Below are positions 36,363-44,225 of a DNA stretch of 64,000 nt, piece by piece (positions within the stretch are counted from its first letter, which is position 1; every line of letters begins with the position of its first letter). The notes under the pieces were generated by a model. The model had not been told where the DNA came from. It saw only the letters and a program-made list of their open reading frames with translations, and did not search any database. The stretch comes from an uncultured Roseburia sp. (GTDB taxonomy: Bacteria; Bacillota; Clostridia; Lachnospirales; Lachnospiraceae). Location of the stretch: assembly GCA_947652855.1 (NCBI GenBank), contig CANTEO010000001.1:1-64000 (forward strand), read 5' to 3'. The position numbers were made by a program, and so were the translations under genes.

Positions 36363-37955
36363 TTGTCAGATTTAAGAAAAGAGATAGAAAGAAGAAGGAC
36401 ATTTGCAATCATTTCCCATCCCGACGCGGGTAAGACGACGCTGACGGAGAAATTTCTGCTGTATGGCGGAGCAATTAATTTAGCCGGCTCCGTTAAGGGG
36501 AAAGCGACGGCGAGGCATGCGGTGTCTGACTGGATGGAGATCGAAAAGGAGAGGGGGATTTCCGTCACGTCTTCCGTGCTGCAGTTCCACTATGGGGGGT
36601 ACTGCATCAATATCCTGGACACGCCGGGGCATCAGGATTTTTCGGAGGACACGTACCGGACGTTGATGGCCGCGGATTCCGCCGTCATGGTGATCGACGG
36701 CTCAAAAGGCGTGGAGGCGCAGACCAGGAAGCTGTTTAAGGTCTGCGTAATGCGCCATATCCCGATTTTCACATTTATCAATAAGATGGACAGGGACGCC
36801 AACGACACGTTTGACTTGCTGGATGAAATTGAAAAAGAGCTTGGGATCGCCACCTGCCCTATCAACTGGCCGATTGGCTCAGGCAAGAATTTTAAGGGCG
36901 TGTATGACCGGGAGAGAAAAGAGGTCATGCTGTTTGGCGACACGAAAAAGGGGACGAAGGAAGGGGTGGAGAAAGACATCTCCATAGAGGAGCCCTCCTT
37001 GCAGGAAGAGATTGGCGCGGAGAATTACGAGAAGCTAATGGAGGAAGTGGAGCTTTTGGACGGCGCGAGCGCGGAGTTTGACATGGAGCTGGTGTCAAAA
37101 GGGGAGCTTTCCCCGGTGTTTTTCGGCTCCGCCCTGACAAATTTTGGCGTAGAGACGTTTCTTACGCATTTCCTTCACATGACGTCCTCTCCGCTTCCCA
37201 GGAAGTGCGATCAGGGGGAGAAAAACCCGTTTGACGAGGATTTTTCGGCTTTTGTCTTTAAGATCCAGGCCAACATGAACAAAAACCATAGGGACCGCAT
37301 TGCATTCATGCGCATTTGCTCGGGGAAGTTTACGGCGGGGATGGAGGTCGTCCATGTGCAGGGCGGAAATAAAAAGATCAAATTGTCCCAACCGCAGCAG
37401 ATGATGGCGCAGGAACGCAAAATCATAGAGGAGGCGTACGCAGGGGATATCATCGGCGTGTTTGACCCGGGGATCTTTTCGATCGGGGACACGATCACGA
37501 CGGCGGCGAAAGCCTACCAGTTTGAGGGGATCCCAACGTTTGCGCCGGAGCATTTCGCGAAGGTGCGCCAGCTTGACACGATGAAGCGCAAGCAGTTTGT
37601 CAAGGGAGTCAATCAGATCGCCCAGGAAGGCGCGATTCAGATTTTTCAGGAATATGGAATGGGCATGGAGGAGATTATAGTAGGTGTGGTGGGCGTGCTG
37701 CAGTTTGACGTATTAAAGCACCGCCTGCTGAACGAGTACAATGTAGAGATACGCCTAGAGCCGATGCCCCATGAATATATCCGCTGGATTGAAAATAAAG
37801 ATATGGAGATAGAAAAATTGTCGGGAACCTCCGACATGAAGCGGATTCAGGATTTAAAAGGCAACCCGCTTTTGATTTTCGTCAATGAGTGGAGCGTGGG
37901 CATGACATTAGATCGGAACAAAGGGCTGGTTTTGTCGGAATTTGGAAAAAATTAA
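36363..37955 (+). CDS. prfC: Peptide chain release factor 3
   Basis: 530 residues, a translational GTPase of the RF3 class. G1 is SHPDAGKTTLTEK, G2/switch I is ERGISVTSS, G3 is DTPGHQDF, G4 is NKMDRD. The RF3-specific C-terminal domains contain GVVGVLQFDVLKHRL. It recycles RF1/RF2 from the ribosome after peptide release. Translation starts at TTG, with GGAGGAG 6 bases upstream. No alternative ATG would keep the N-terminus. It runs into the thioredoxin gene with a 19-base gap. Confidence 0.96.
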   Translation: MSDLRKEIERRRTFAIISHPDAGKTTLTEKFLLYGGAINLAGSVKGKATARHAVSDWMEIEKERGISVTSSVLQFHYGGYCINILDTPGHQDFSEDTYRTLMAADSAVMVIDGSKGVEAQTRKLFKVCVMRHIPIFTFINKMDRDANDTFDLLDEIEKELGIATCPINWPIGSGKNFKGVYDRERKEVMLFGDTKKGTKEGVEKDISIEEPSLQEEIGAENYEKLMEEVELLDGASAEFDMELVSKGELSPVFFGSALTNFGVETFLTHFLHMTSSPLPRKCDQGEKNPFDEDFSAFVFKIQANMNKNHRDRIAFMRICSGKFTAGMEVVHVQGGNKKIKLSQPQQMMAQERKIIEEAYAGDIIGVFDPGIFSIGDTITTAAKAYQFEGIPTFAPEHFAKVRQLDTMKRKQFVKGVNQIAQEGAIQIFQEYGMGMEEIIVGVVGVLQFDVLKHRLLNEYNVEIRLEPMPHEYIRWIENKDMEIEKLSGTSDMKRIQDLKGNPLLIFVNEWSVGMTLDRNKGLVLSEFGKN

Positions 37956-37974
37956 AGGAAAGGAGACTGTTGAC

Positions 37975-38298
37975 ATGGAGATTGTAACGGTGACGAAAGA
38001 CAATTTTGAAAAGGAGGTGCTTCAAAGCGACGTGCCGGTCATCTTGGATTTTTGGGCGGGCTGGTGTATGCCCTGCAAGATGCAGTCGCCGATTTTGGAC
38101 GCGTTTGCGGAGGAGATGGGAGATGCCGTGAAGGTTGGGAAGGTGAATGTGGATGAGGAGTCGGCGCTTGCCTTAAATTATCAGATCATGAGCATACCGA
38201 CGTTGATTTTGATGAATAAGGGCGTATTCGTAAAACGCGTCTCCGGGGTGCAGCAGGCAGAGGATTTGAAGAGGCTTGCCAGTGAGGCGAACGGATAG
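37975..38298 (+). CDS. trxA: Thioredoxin
   Basis: 107 residues from the ATG at 37975 (AAGGAAAGGAG upstream). The single thioredoxin fold has the active site WAGWCMPCKMQSP, where the usual Gly of WCGPC is replaced by Met, and the cis-Pro loop MSIPTLILM. It is a small disulfide reductase of the cytoplasm. The WCMPC site may alter redox potential or partner choice. It follows prfC closely and is ended by a bidirectional hairpin at 38363-38406. Confidence 0.93.
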   Translation: MEIVTVTKDNFEKEVLQSDVPVILDFWAGWCMPCKMQSPILDAFAEEMGDAVKVGKVNVDEESALALNYQIMSIPTLILMNKGVFVKRVSGVQQAEDLKRLASEANG

Positions 38299-38362
38299 GA
38301 GCTTGGAAAGAAAATGAGAGATTTAGGGAGCGGAGGCGGGCTTGCCCGCTTTGCTTAGGCGC

Positions 38363-38406
38363 AAACAGGCGCATCCTGCCCGGCTGTGGCAGGATGCGCC
38401 TGTTTT
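38363..38406. terminator. Bidirectional terminator after the thioredoxin gene
   Basis: An 18-bp perfect stem joins 38363-38380 (AAACAGGCGCATCCTGCC) and 38388-38405 around a 7-base loop. T-runs are found on both sides, and it separates convergent genes. Confidence 0.88.
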
Positions 38407-38432
38407 GGCCTTAAGGGGAAGGCGTGTGTCTG

Positions 38433-39812
38433 TCAGAATTCATATAGATACAAGACGGGCGCCCCATGCCGCTCTCCCCAGATTTGCGCCCGGCTGTCGT
38501 CAAGCCAGCCGACCGACCATTCATAAAGGCTGTCGTAGCCTTCCCGGTCGAAGGCGGCGAACGTCCCCGCCGACAAATCCAATACGCCCAGTTGGGATAT
38601 GCCCAGGCTGTCTTTTGAGCCATCTTTGACAAAATAGAGCAATTTTGTGTTTGAGGGGCTTGCGAGGAAGTCGCCGCCTTCTTGAAGGGCAAATCCCTGC
38701 ACCAGCGTTTCTTCCCCGGTCTTTAGGTCAACGACGGACAAGGCGCCTGCCGGATCTATAGACAGGGCGCGCCGCCCGCCAAAGAACATCATCCCATTGC
38801 TGCCTGCATCATTCGGTTGGAGGCATTTGGCCTGGCTTACTGTTTGGGCGGCCCGCCCGGCGGCAACGTCATAGGTGAAGACGGAATACGTTTCGTTTTC
38901 CTCCTGAAACAAAAGCAGGGTGTTTTCGTCGGCAAAGCAGGCGGCTGAAATGCTTAAGCCAGCGGCATCCTGAAGGCAGGTCAGGGATTTTGTGGCGACG
39001 TCGCAGAAATAGTATGCTGCCGATCCTTCTTTGGAGCCGTCCCTGCACGCGATGATGGCCTTGCTAAGGTCATCCGACCATTGAAAGTCAGAAGCCGTAG
39101 GCAGATCCTCTGCCCCGGTTCCTTGCAGGAAGTCTTCCGTCTCTCCCGTGTCCAAATGGTAAAGCAGGGGATATTCCCGGTATTGCGCCTGATTTCCCTG
39201 CGTCAGATAGAGAAGCGCCTGATCTGTGCGGCCGGGGACAGGGCTTGCATGCCATCCGAAGCCGTCCGGGTTCTCCGGCCCATTGCCATAAAGAGAGATC
39301 GTCCCGTCAGACACGCACCAGAAAACCGTCCCCTGAACCGTCCTGCCTTGCCATGCCGCCGTAAAAGATTTTTTTTGCGTATCCAGCGAAAGGGCGGCCC
39401 CGTCCTTTATGGCCCAAAAGCGAACGGAGCGGATGGCGCCGTCTTCTGCACGGTCAACCTGATTTAGCGTCCCAAAGCCTGTCTCATAACGGGCGCCTTC
39501 TTCAAGCCGGATATATTCTGCCTTTACCAGCCCTCCAATGTCGGACTGCGAAATGCCGGCGCCTTCGCTGCCTTCTTCTGGCACAGATTCTGCCTGACTG
39601 ATGTGGAAAAAGGACAGTACCTTTTGCCGGAAGCTGGCATTGACGGCCATTGCCGTTCCAAAGGCGCCTGTCAGGATCAGCATGGCTGCCGCGGCTGCCG
39701 CGCCCCATCTGGCCCGCCTGTTCTTTTTTCTTTTCTGCATTTGATGGGCCGCCGCCTCGATGTAGGTTTCCTCTATTTCCCCAAATGCCTCCAAAAGCTG
39801 CCTTGCCGTCAT
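38433..39812 (-). CDS. Membrane protein with beta-propeller-like exterior, putative anti-sigma factor
   Basis: 459 residues. The cytoplasmic N-terminus (MTARQLLEAFGEIEETYIEAAAHQMQKRKK) resembles that of the other anti-sigma protein in this window (DFLREFGEIDESLVENAG). One membrane helix (about 36-57) follows. The extracytoplasmic part shows repeated WD40/TolB-like blades, for example DFQWSDDLSKAIIACRDGS, GGDFLASPSNTKLLYFVKDGS and YEWSVGWLDDSRAQIW. It overlaps the sigma gene by 4 bases (ATGA). A role in holding the ECF sigma factor and sensing a ligand outside is inferred. No DUF4179 domain is seen in this one. Confidence 0.8.
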   Translation of the reverse strand: MTARQLLEAFGEIEETYIEAAAHQMQKRKKNRRARWGAAAAAAMLILTGAFGTAMAVNASFRQKVLSFFHISQAESVPEEGSEGAGISQSDIGGLVKAEYIRLEEGARYETGFGTLNQVDRAEDGAIRSVRFWAIKDGAALSLDTQKKSFTAAWQGRTVQGTVFWCVSDGTISLYGNGPENPDGFGWHASPVPGRTDQALLYLTQGNQAQYREYPLLYHLDTGETEDFLQGTGAEDLPTASDFQWSDDLSKAIIACRDGSKEGSAAYYFCDVATKSLTCLQDAAGLSISAACFADENTLLLFQEENETYSVFTYDVAAGRAAQTVSQAKCLQPNDAGSNGMMFFGGRRALSIDPAGALSVVDLKTGEETLVQGFALQEGGDFLASPSNTKLLYFVKDGSKDSLGISQLGVLDLSAGTFAAFDREGYDSLYEWSVGWLDDSRAQIWGERHGAPVLYLYEF

Positions 39813-40369
39813 ATGTATACACCTTCTTCCTCTAAAAATGCCTTTAATTTCCCGCGCAGGCGCAAAAGCGTCATTTTCACCTTGCTCTCGCTGACGCCAA
39901 AGCTTGCCGCGATTTCTTTGACAGGGCAGAAAAACCAGTATCTCTGCACGAAAATAGCCCGTGGCTTAGGCTTTGTCCCGGCCAAAAAGCGGTTCAGCGC
40001 TTTGGCGAGGGCAAGCGCGTCTATGGCCTGTTCCGTGTCGGACGCGGACGGAATGAGCCCTTCCAATTCCTCCAATGCGAGCGGGACTTGTCCCAGTCCC
40101 CGCTTTTGGGCCGTATATCTGTCATAGCGGTCCAGGGCCAGGTTCCGGGTGATTTTGCCCAGAAAAGCCGACAAGCGGCTTGGACGGCTTGGCGGCATGG
40201 CGTTCCATGCCCTCAAATACGTATCGTTTACGCATTCCTTGCAGTCCTCATGATCCTGCAGGATGTTGTATGCGATGCGGTGGCAATACCTCCCGTATTT
40301 GCCCGCGGTCTCTGAAATGGCGGTTTCCGAGCGGCTCCAATATAACTCTACGATTTCATGATCCTTCAT
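39809..40369 (-). CDS. ECF-type RNA polymerase sigma factor (second copy)
   Basis: 186 residues, a paralogue of the sigma factor at 24.1 kb: MKDHEIVELYWSRSE, region 2 CKECVNDTYLRAWNAMPPSRPSRLSAFLGKITRNL, region 4 VKEIAASFGVSESKVKMTLLRLRGKL. Overlap with the downstream membrane gene points to a sigma/anti-sigma pair. The upstream TGTGACC-N16-CGTG element suggests self-activation. AAAGGAAACGCAA precedes the ATG. Confidence 0.92.
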   Translation of the reverse strand: MKDHEIVELYWSRSETAISETAGKYGRYCHRIAYNILQDHEDCKECVNDTYLRAWNAMPPSRPSRLSAFLGKITRNLALDRYDRYTAQKRGLGQVPLALEELEGLIPSASDTEQAIDALALAKALNRFLAGTKPKPRAIFVQRYWFFCPVKEIAASFGVSESKVKMTLLRLRGKLKAFLEEEGVYI

Positions 40370-40419
40370 TTGCGTTTCCTTTCTGCCAAGATGGGGCGTT
40401 TCTCTGTTCTACTATTCTA

Positions 40420-40446
40420 CACGGAAAAAAGGGCGGGCGGGTCACA
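40420..40446 (-). promoter_or_regulatory. Putative ECF-type promoter of the second sigma gene
   Basis: On the minus strand, TGTGACC (40446-40440), 16 bases, CGTG (40423-40420), running into TAGAATAG. It parallels the element before the first sigma gene. Confidence 0.45.
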
Positions 40447-40560
40447 AAAAGAAAAAAGCCAGGGCCTTCCAATGCGAATTTTAATCAAAAATTAAGGAAT
40501 GCCCCCTTTCTTTTGCAGGGGCTTTGCGGTAGAATGAAACAAGGCAAAGGAGGAATCAGC

Positions 40561-40656
40561 ATGATGAAAAAACTTTTTTTGGGCTTGCTTATCGCATTTT
40601 TGGCAGGATTTTTCGCTTATCTGCTCAAATGCAGAGTGGAGCAGGAAGACGCTTGA
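40561..40656 (+). CDS. 31-residue single-span membrane peptide
   Basis: Encodes MMKKLFLGLLIAFLAGFFAY followed by LLKCRVEQEDA. AAAGGAGGAATCAGC gives an excellent ribosome site. One hydrophobic helix has a short charged tail, and a terminator follows 27 bases later (40684-40712), so it is a complete small transcription unit. A possible promoter is TTTCTT-N17-TAGAAT about 25-50 bases upstream. It could be a regulator of a membrane protein or a type I toxin-like peptide. No antisense RNA could be established. Confidence 0.7.
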   Translation: MMKKLFLGLLIAFLAGFFAYLLKCRVEQEDA

Positions 40657-40683
40657 CAACGGCAGGAATGGAATTTATACTAA

Positions 40684-40712
40684 AAGGCAGCCAAACGGAT
40701 GGCTGTCTTTTT
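40684..40712 (+). terminator. Terminator of the membrane peptide gene
   Basis: AAGGCAGCCA (40684-40693) pairs with TGGCTGTCTT (40700-40709, one G-T pair), followed by a long T/C-rich run. Confidence 0.85.
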
Positions 40713-40756
40713 CTTTTCTTTTTTTCTTTGCGAAATCCCCAAACGTAAAAATTCAG

Positions 40757-40785
40757 TTGACAATTGATTGGAAATAGACTACTAT
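40757..40785 (+). promoter_or_regulatory. recA promoter
   Basis: TTGACA (40757-40762), a 17-base spacer and TACTAT (40780-40785), just upstream of the SOS box. Confidence 0.8.
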
Positions 40786-40798
40786 GGACAAAAAGGAA

Positions 40799-40812
40799 CG
40801 AACATAAGTTTG
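40799..40812 (+). promoter_or_regulatory. LexA (SOS) operator
   Basis: CGAACATAAGTTTG fits the Gram-positive SOS box CGAAC-N4-GTTYG. It lies 14 bases after the -10 box, in the transcribed leader, where bound LexA would block recA transcription. Confidence 0.85.
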
Positions 40813-40828
40813 CATAAAGGAGAACGTC

Positions 40829-41992
40829 ATGGCGAAGGAAGAGAAAAAAGAAGCGAGAAGGATTGAGAATAAAGAAGACAAAAAGAAAGCGCTGGAGGCT
40901 GCCATCTCCCATATTGAGAAGCAGTATGGGAAAGGCTCGGTCATGAAGCTTGGCGAGTCGGCCAAGACGATGAATGTGGACGCCGTGCCGACCGGGTGCT
41001 TAAGCTTAGACGTCGCGCTTGGGATCGGCGGCCTTCCAAAGGGGCGCGTCATCGAAGTGTACGGGCCGGAATCCAGCGGGAAGACGACGGTGGCGCTGCA
41101 CGTCGTCGCCGAGGTGCAGAAGCTTGGCGGCATCGCGGGCTTTATTGACGCAGAGCATGCCTTAGACCCTGTGTATGCGAAGAGCATTGGGGTGGATGTG
41201 GACAATCTTTATATCTCACAGCCGGACAGCGGCGAGCAGGCGCTTGAGATCACGGAGACGATGGTGCGTTCCGGGGCCGTGGACATCGTGATCGTGGACT
41301 CGGTGGCGGCGCTCGTGCCAAAGGCGGAGATTGACGGCGATATGGGGGATTCCCATGTCGGGCTTCAGGCGAGGCTGATGTCGCAGGCGCTTAGGAAGCT
41401 GACCTCTGTAATCAGCAAGACGAACTGCATCGTCCTGTTCATCAATCAGCTCCGTGAAAAGGTAGGCGTGATGTTTGGAAACCCCGAGACGACGACGGGC
41501 GGGCGGGCGCTCAAATTCTATTCCTCGGTGCGCTTAGACGTAAGGAGGGTCGAGGCCCTCAAGCAGGCCGGGGAGATGGTCGGCAACAGGACGCGCATCA
41601 AAGTGGTGAAGAACAAGGTCGCCCCGCCGTTTAAAGAAGCGGAGTTCGACATCATGTTTGGGCAGGGGATCTCCCGGGAAGGGGATATGCTCGACCTTGC
41701 GGCAAGCTGCAACGTGATCAATAAATCCGGCGCATGGTATGCCTACAACGGAGAGAAGATCGGGCAGGGACGTGAAAACGCAAAGCAGTTCCTAAAGGAA
41801 AACCAAGCGGTTCGCGACGAAGTGGAGCAGAAGGTCCGCGCGCACTATGCCCTCGGCTCCTCCGATGAGGAAGAGGCTTTGGAAGAGGTTCAGCCTGCCG
41901 CAAAGGAGGAAAAGCCAAAGGAGAAGAAGGAGAAGTCCCCGCAGGCGGGTCAGCAGCCGTCAGAAACGAAGAAGGCGGATGAGCGGCCGTGA
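40829..41992 (+). CDS. recA: Recombinase RecA
   Basis: 387 residues. Walker [14 protein letters not shown] lies near residue 79. Also present are [18 protein letters not shown], the [14 protein letters not shown]alker B and the [30 protein letters not shown] loop. RecA forms the ATP-dependent strand-exchange filament and triggers LexA cleavage. The C-terminal tail after residue 340 is long and rich in Glu, Lys and Pro. AAAGGAG precedes the ATG. recX overlaps its stop codon. Confidence 0.98.
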   Translation: MAKEEKKEARRIENKEDKKKALEAAISHIEKQYGKGSVMKLGESAKTMNVDAVPTGCLSLDVALGIGGLPKGRVIEVYGPESSGKTTVALHVVAEVQKLGGIAGFIDAEHALDPVYAKSIGVDVDNLYISQPDSGEQALEITETMVRSGAVDIVIVDSVAALVPKAEIDGDMGDSHVGLQARLMSQALRKLTSVISKTNCIVLFINQLREKVGVMFGNPETTTGGRALKFYSSVRLDVRRVEALKQAGEMVGNRTRIKVVKNKVAPPFKEAEFDIMFGQGISREGDMLDLAASCNVINKSGAWYAYNGEKIGQGRENAKQFLKENQAVRDEVEQKVRAHYALGSSDEEEALEEVQPAAKEEKPKEKKEKSPQAGQQPSETKKADERP

Positions 41993-42618
41993 TGCGGTAT
42001 GTCGTCACGGATTATAAGAAAGAGGGCAGGGGGAAGGTTTCCCTCTGCCTGAATGAGGGCATCCGGCTTTGGCTGTATCAGGGGGAGGCGCGTCAGTTAG
42101 GCTTAAGCGTGGGCAGCGAGCTGTCAGAGGATGAATATCAGTCAATCCTGCATGACGTGATAGGAAAGCGGGCGGTGAAGCGCGCGATGCATCTGTTGGA
42201 GCGTCAGGATAGGACGGAGCATGCGCTTCGGGAAAAGCTTACGCAGAACGCGTATCCGTCTGAGGCGGTGGAGGACGCCATCTCTTATGTAAAGCGGCTT
42301 CATTATCTGGACGACGAGCGCTTTGCCAGGAATTTCATTCAGATCCGTCAGGAAAAGCAAAGCAGGATGCAGCTATGGAGCGGCCTGATGCGGCGCGGCG
42401 TGCCGAAGGAGGTCATCGAGCGCTGCCTGGAGGAGGAGTTTGCCTCGGACGAACGGGAGCAAATTCGCGCGCTGCTTGAGAAAAAGGGCTATTCTCCCGA
42501 AACGGCGGATCAGGCCGAAACGAGGCGGGCCTACCAGTTTTTGATGCGCAGGGGCTTTCGCTCCTCAGATGCGCTCGCCGTCATGCGGCAGGAGGAAAGC
42601 GTCTCGCGCTACTTGTAA
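41989..42618 (+). CDS. recX: RecA regulator RecX
   Basis: 209 residues. GTG at 41989 (overlapping the recA stop) or ATG at 41992 are both possible starts. The RecX pattern is clear: [43 protein letters not shown] and a third helical repeat ending [18 protein letters not shown]. RecX modulates RecA filaments. The overlap implies translational coupling and SOS co-regulation with recA. Confidence 0.92.
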   Translation: MMRYVVTDYKKEGRGKVSLCLNEGIRLWLYQGEARQLGLSVGSELSEDEYQSILHDVIGKRAVKRAMHLLERQDRTEHALREKLTQNAYPSEAVEDAISYVKRLHYLDDERFARNFIQIRQEKQSRMQLWSGLMRRGVPKEVIERCLEEEFASDEREQIRALLEKKGYSPETADQAETRRAYQFLMRRGFRSSDALAVMRQEESVSRYL

Positions 42619-42641
42619 AATCCGGCCAACTATCATATAAT
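42613..42641 (+). promoter_or_regulatory. murE promoter
   Basis: TTGTAA (42613-42618, overlapping the recX stop), a 17-base spacer and a perfect TATAAT (42636-42641). Confidence 0.75.
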
Positions 42642-42683
42642 GTTACAAAAGCGGCAGATCCGACAGGAGGAAAGAGGTGCGGG

Positions 42684-44171
42684 ATGAAGAAGCTAAAGCA
42701 GCTTTTGGAGCGTTTGGAATATGAACGGCTGCAGGGGAGCCTGGATGCAGGCGTCTTAGGCATTGCGTATGATTCAAGAAAGGCAGGAAAGGGTTCCTTA
42801 TTTGTGTGCATTGATGGAACTGCTGTAGACGGCCATCGTTTTGCGGGCGAGGCAGTCAAAAAGGGGGCCTCGGCCTTGGTGGTCTCCAAAGAGGTGGAGG
42901 CGCCGGAGGCAGTGACGGTAATAAAGGTAAAAGACGCACGTTATGCGCTCGCCCTTTTGTCAGCGGCGTATTTTGACTACCCGGCGGAGCAGCTAAAGGT
43001 GATCGGGATTACCGGGACGAAGGGCAAGACGACGACGTCTTATATGGTGAAGTCCATATTGGAGGGCGCGGGCCATGCCGTCGGCTTGATTGGGACGATT
43101 GAGACAGTCATTGGGGACGAGGCGATCCCGTCGTCCAACACGACGCCTGAGTCGTATTTGGTGCAGAGCTATTTCCGCAGGATGCTCGACGCCGGCTGCG
43201 ACTGCTGCGTGATGGAGGTGTCGTCTCAGGGCCTTATGATGCACCGGACGGCAGGCTTTACGTTTGAAATGGGGATTTTTACGAATCTTGAGCCGGACCA
43301 TATCGGGCCGAATGAGCATAGCTCCTTTGAAGAGTACTTAAGCTGCAAAAGGTTGCTGTTCCGTCAATGCCGGGTCGGGATCGTAAATGTGGACGATGCG
43401 CATTGCGGGGAGATTTTAAAAGGCCATTCCTGCACGGTGGAGACGTATGGCTTTTCCGAAGCAGCGGGGCTTAGGGCGGTGGATCCGAAGCTTCTTTCAA
43501 AAGACGGCCGTTTAGGCGTGGCCTATCATGTGTCCGGCAAGCTGGACTTTGACGTGGAAGTGGATGTGCCAGGCAAGTTCAGCATATACAATTCTCTGGC
43601 GGCGATTGCTGTATGCCGCCATTTTGACGTGGGGCTTTCCACGATGCGTCAGGCGCTAAGGCAGGCGAAGACGAAGGGCCGGATTGAGATGGTGAAGGTT
43701 TCGGACGCGTTTGCGCTGATGATTGATTATGCCCACAATGCCATGAGCCTAAAGAGCCTGCTTTCCACGTTGCGGGAGTATCAGCCGAAGAGGCTTGTCT
43801 GCCTGTTTGGCTGCGGCGGGAACCGCGCGAGGGCGAGGCGCTTTGAGATGGGCGAGGTTTCCGGCGGGCTTGCGGATCTTACAATCATCACCTCGGACAA
43901 TCCAAGGTTTGAGGAGCCTCAGGCGATCATAGACGACATTCGGACGGGGATCCAAAAGACGTCCGGCGCATACGTGGAGATCATTGACCGGAAAGACGCG
44001 ATCCGCTATGCGATCACGCATGGGCAGCCGGGGGACATCATTGTCCTGGCCGGGAAAGGCCACGAGGACTATCAGGAAATCAAAGGAAAGAAATACCCGA
44101 TGGATGAACGGGACCTGATTCGGGACATTTTACAGGAAATGCAGGCGGGAGGCGGCGGGACAGGCGCGTAA
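42684..44171 (+). CDS. murE: UDP-MurNAc-tripeptide synthetase (meso-DAP adding)
   Basis: 495 residues with Mur ligase architecture: an N-terminal UDP-binding domain, the ATP loop GITGTKGKTTTSYM, the central MEVSSQGL and NLEPDHIG motifs, and a C-terminal domain. The DNPRFEEP motif marks meso-diaminopimelate rather than lysine specificity. It adds the third residue to the cytoplasmic peptidoglycan precursor. AGGAGGAAAGAGGTGCGGG precedes the ATG. It is separated from recX by its own promoter. Confidence 0.95.
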   Translation: MKKLKQLLERLEYERLQGSLDAGVLGIAYDSRKAGKGSLFVCIDGTAVDGHRFAGEAVKKGASALVVSKEVEAPEAVTVIKVKDARYALALLSAAYFDYPAEQLKVIGITGTKGKTTTSYMVKSILEGAGHAVGLIGTIETVIGDEAIPSSNTTPESYLVQSYFRRMLDAGCDCCVMEVSSQGLMMHRTAGFTFEMGIFTNLEPDHIGPNEHSSFEEYLSCKRLLFRQCRVGIVNVDDAHCGEILKGHSCTVETYGFSEAAGLRAVDPKLLSKDGRLGVAYHVSGKLDFDVEVDVPGKFSIYNSLAAIAVCRHFDVGLSTMRQALRQAKTKGRIEMVKVSDAFALMIDYAHNAMSLKSLLSTLREYQPKRLVCLFGCGGNRARARRFEMGEVSGGLADLTIITSDNPRFEEPQAIIDDIRTGIQKTSGAYVEIIDRKDAIRYAITHGQPGDIIVLAGKGHEDYQEIKGKKYPMDERDLIRDILQEMQAGGGGTGA

Positions 44172-44225
44172 GCTCCCAAAAAAGAGGCGTGGAAGGGACG
44201 CGGCAGAAGTTAGGCAGGTGGCAGC

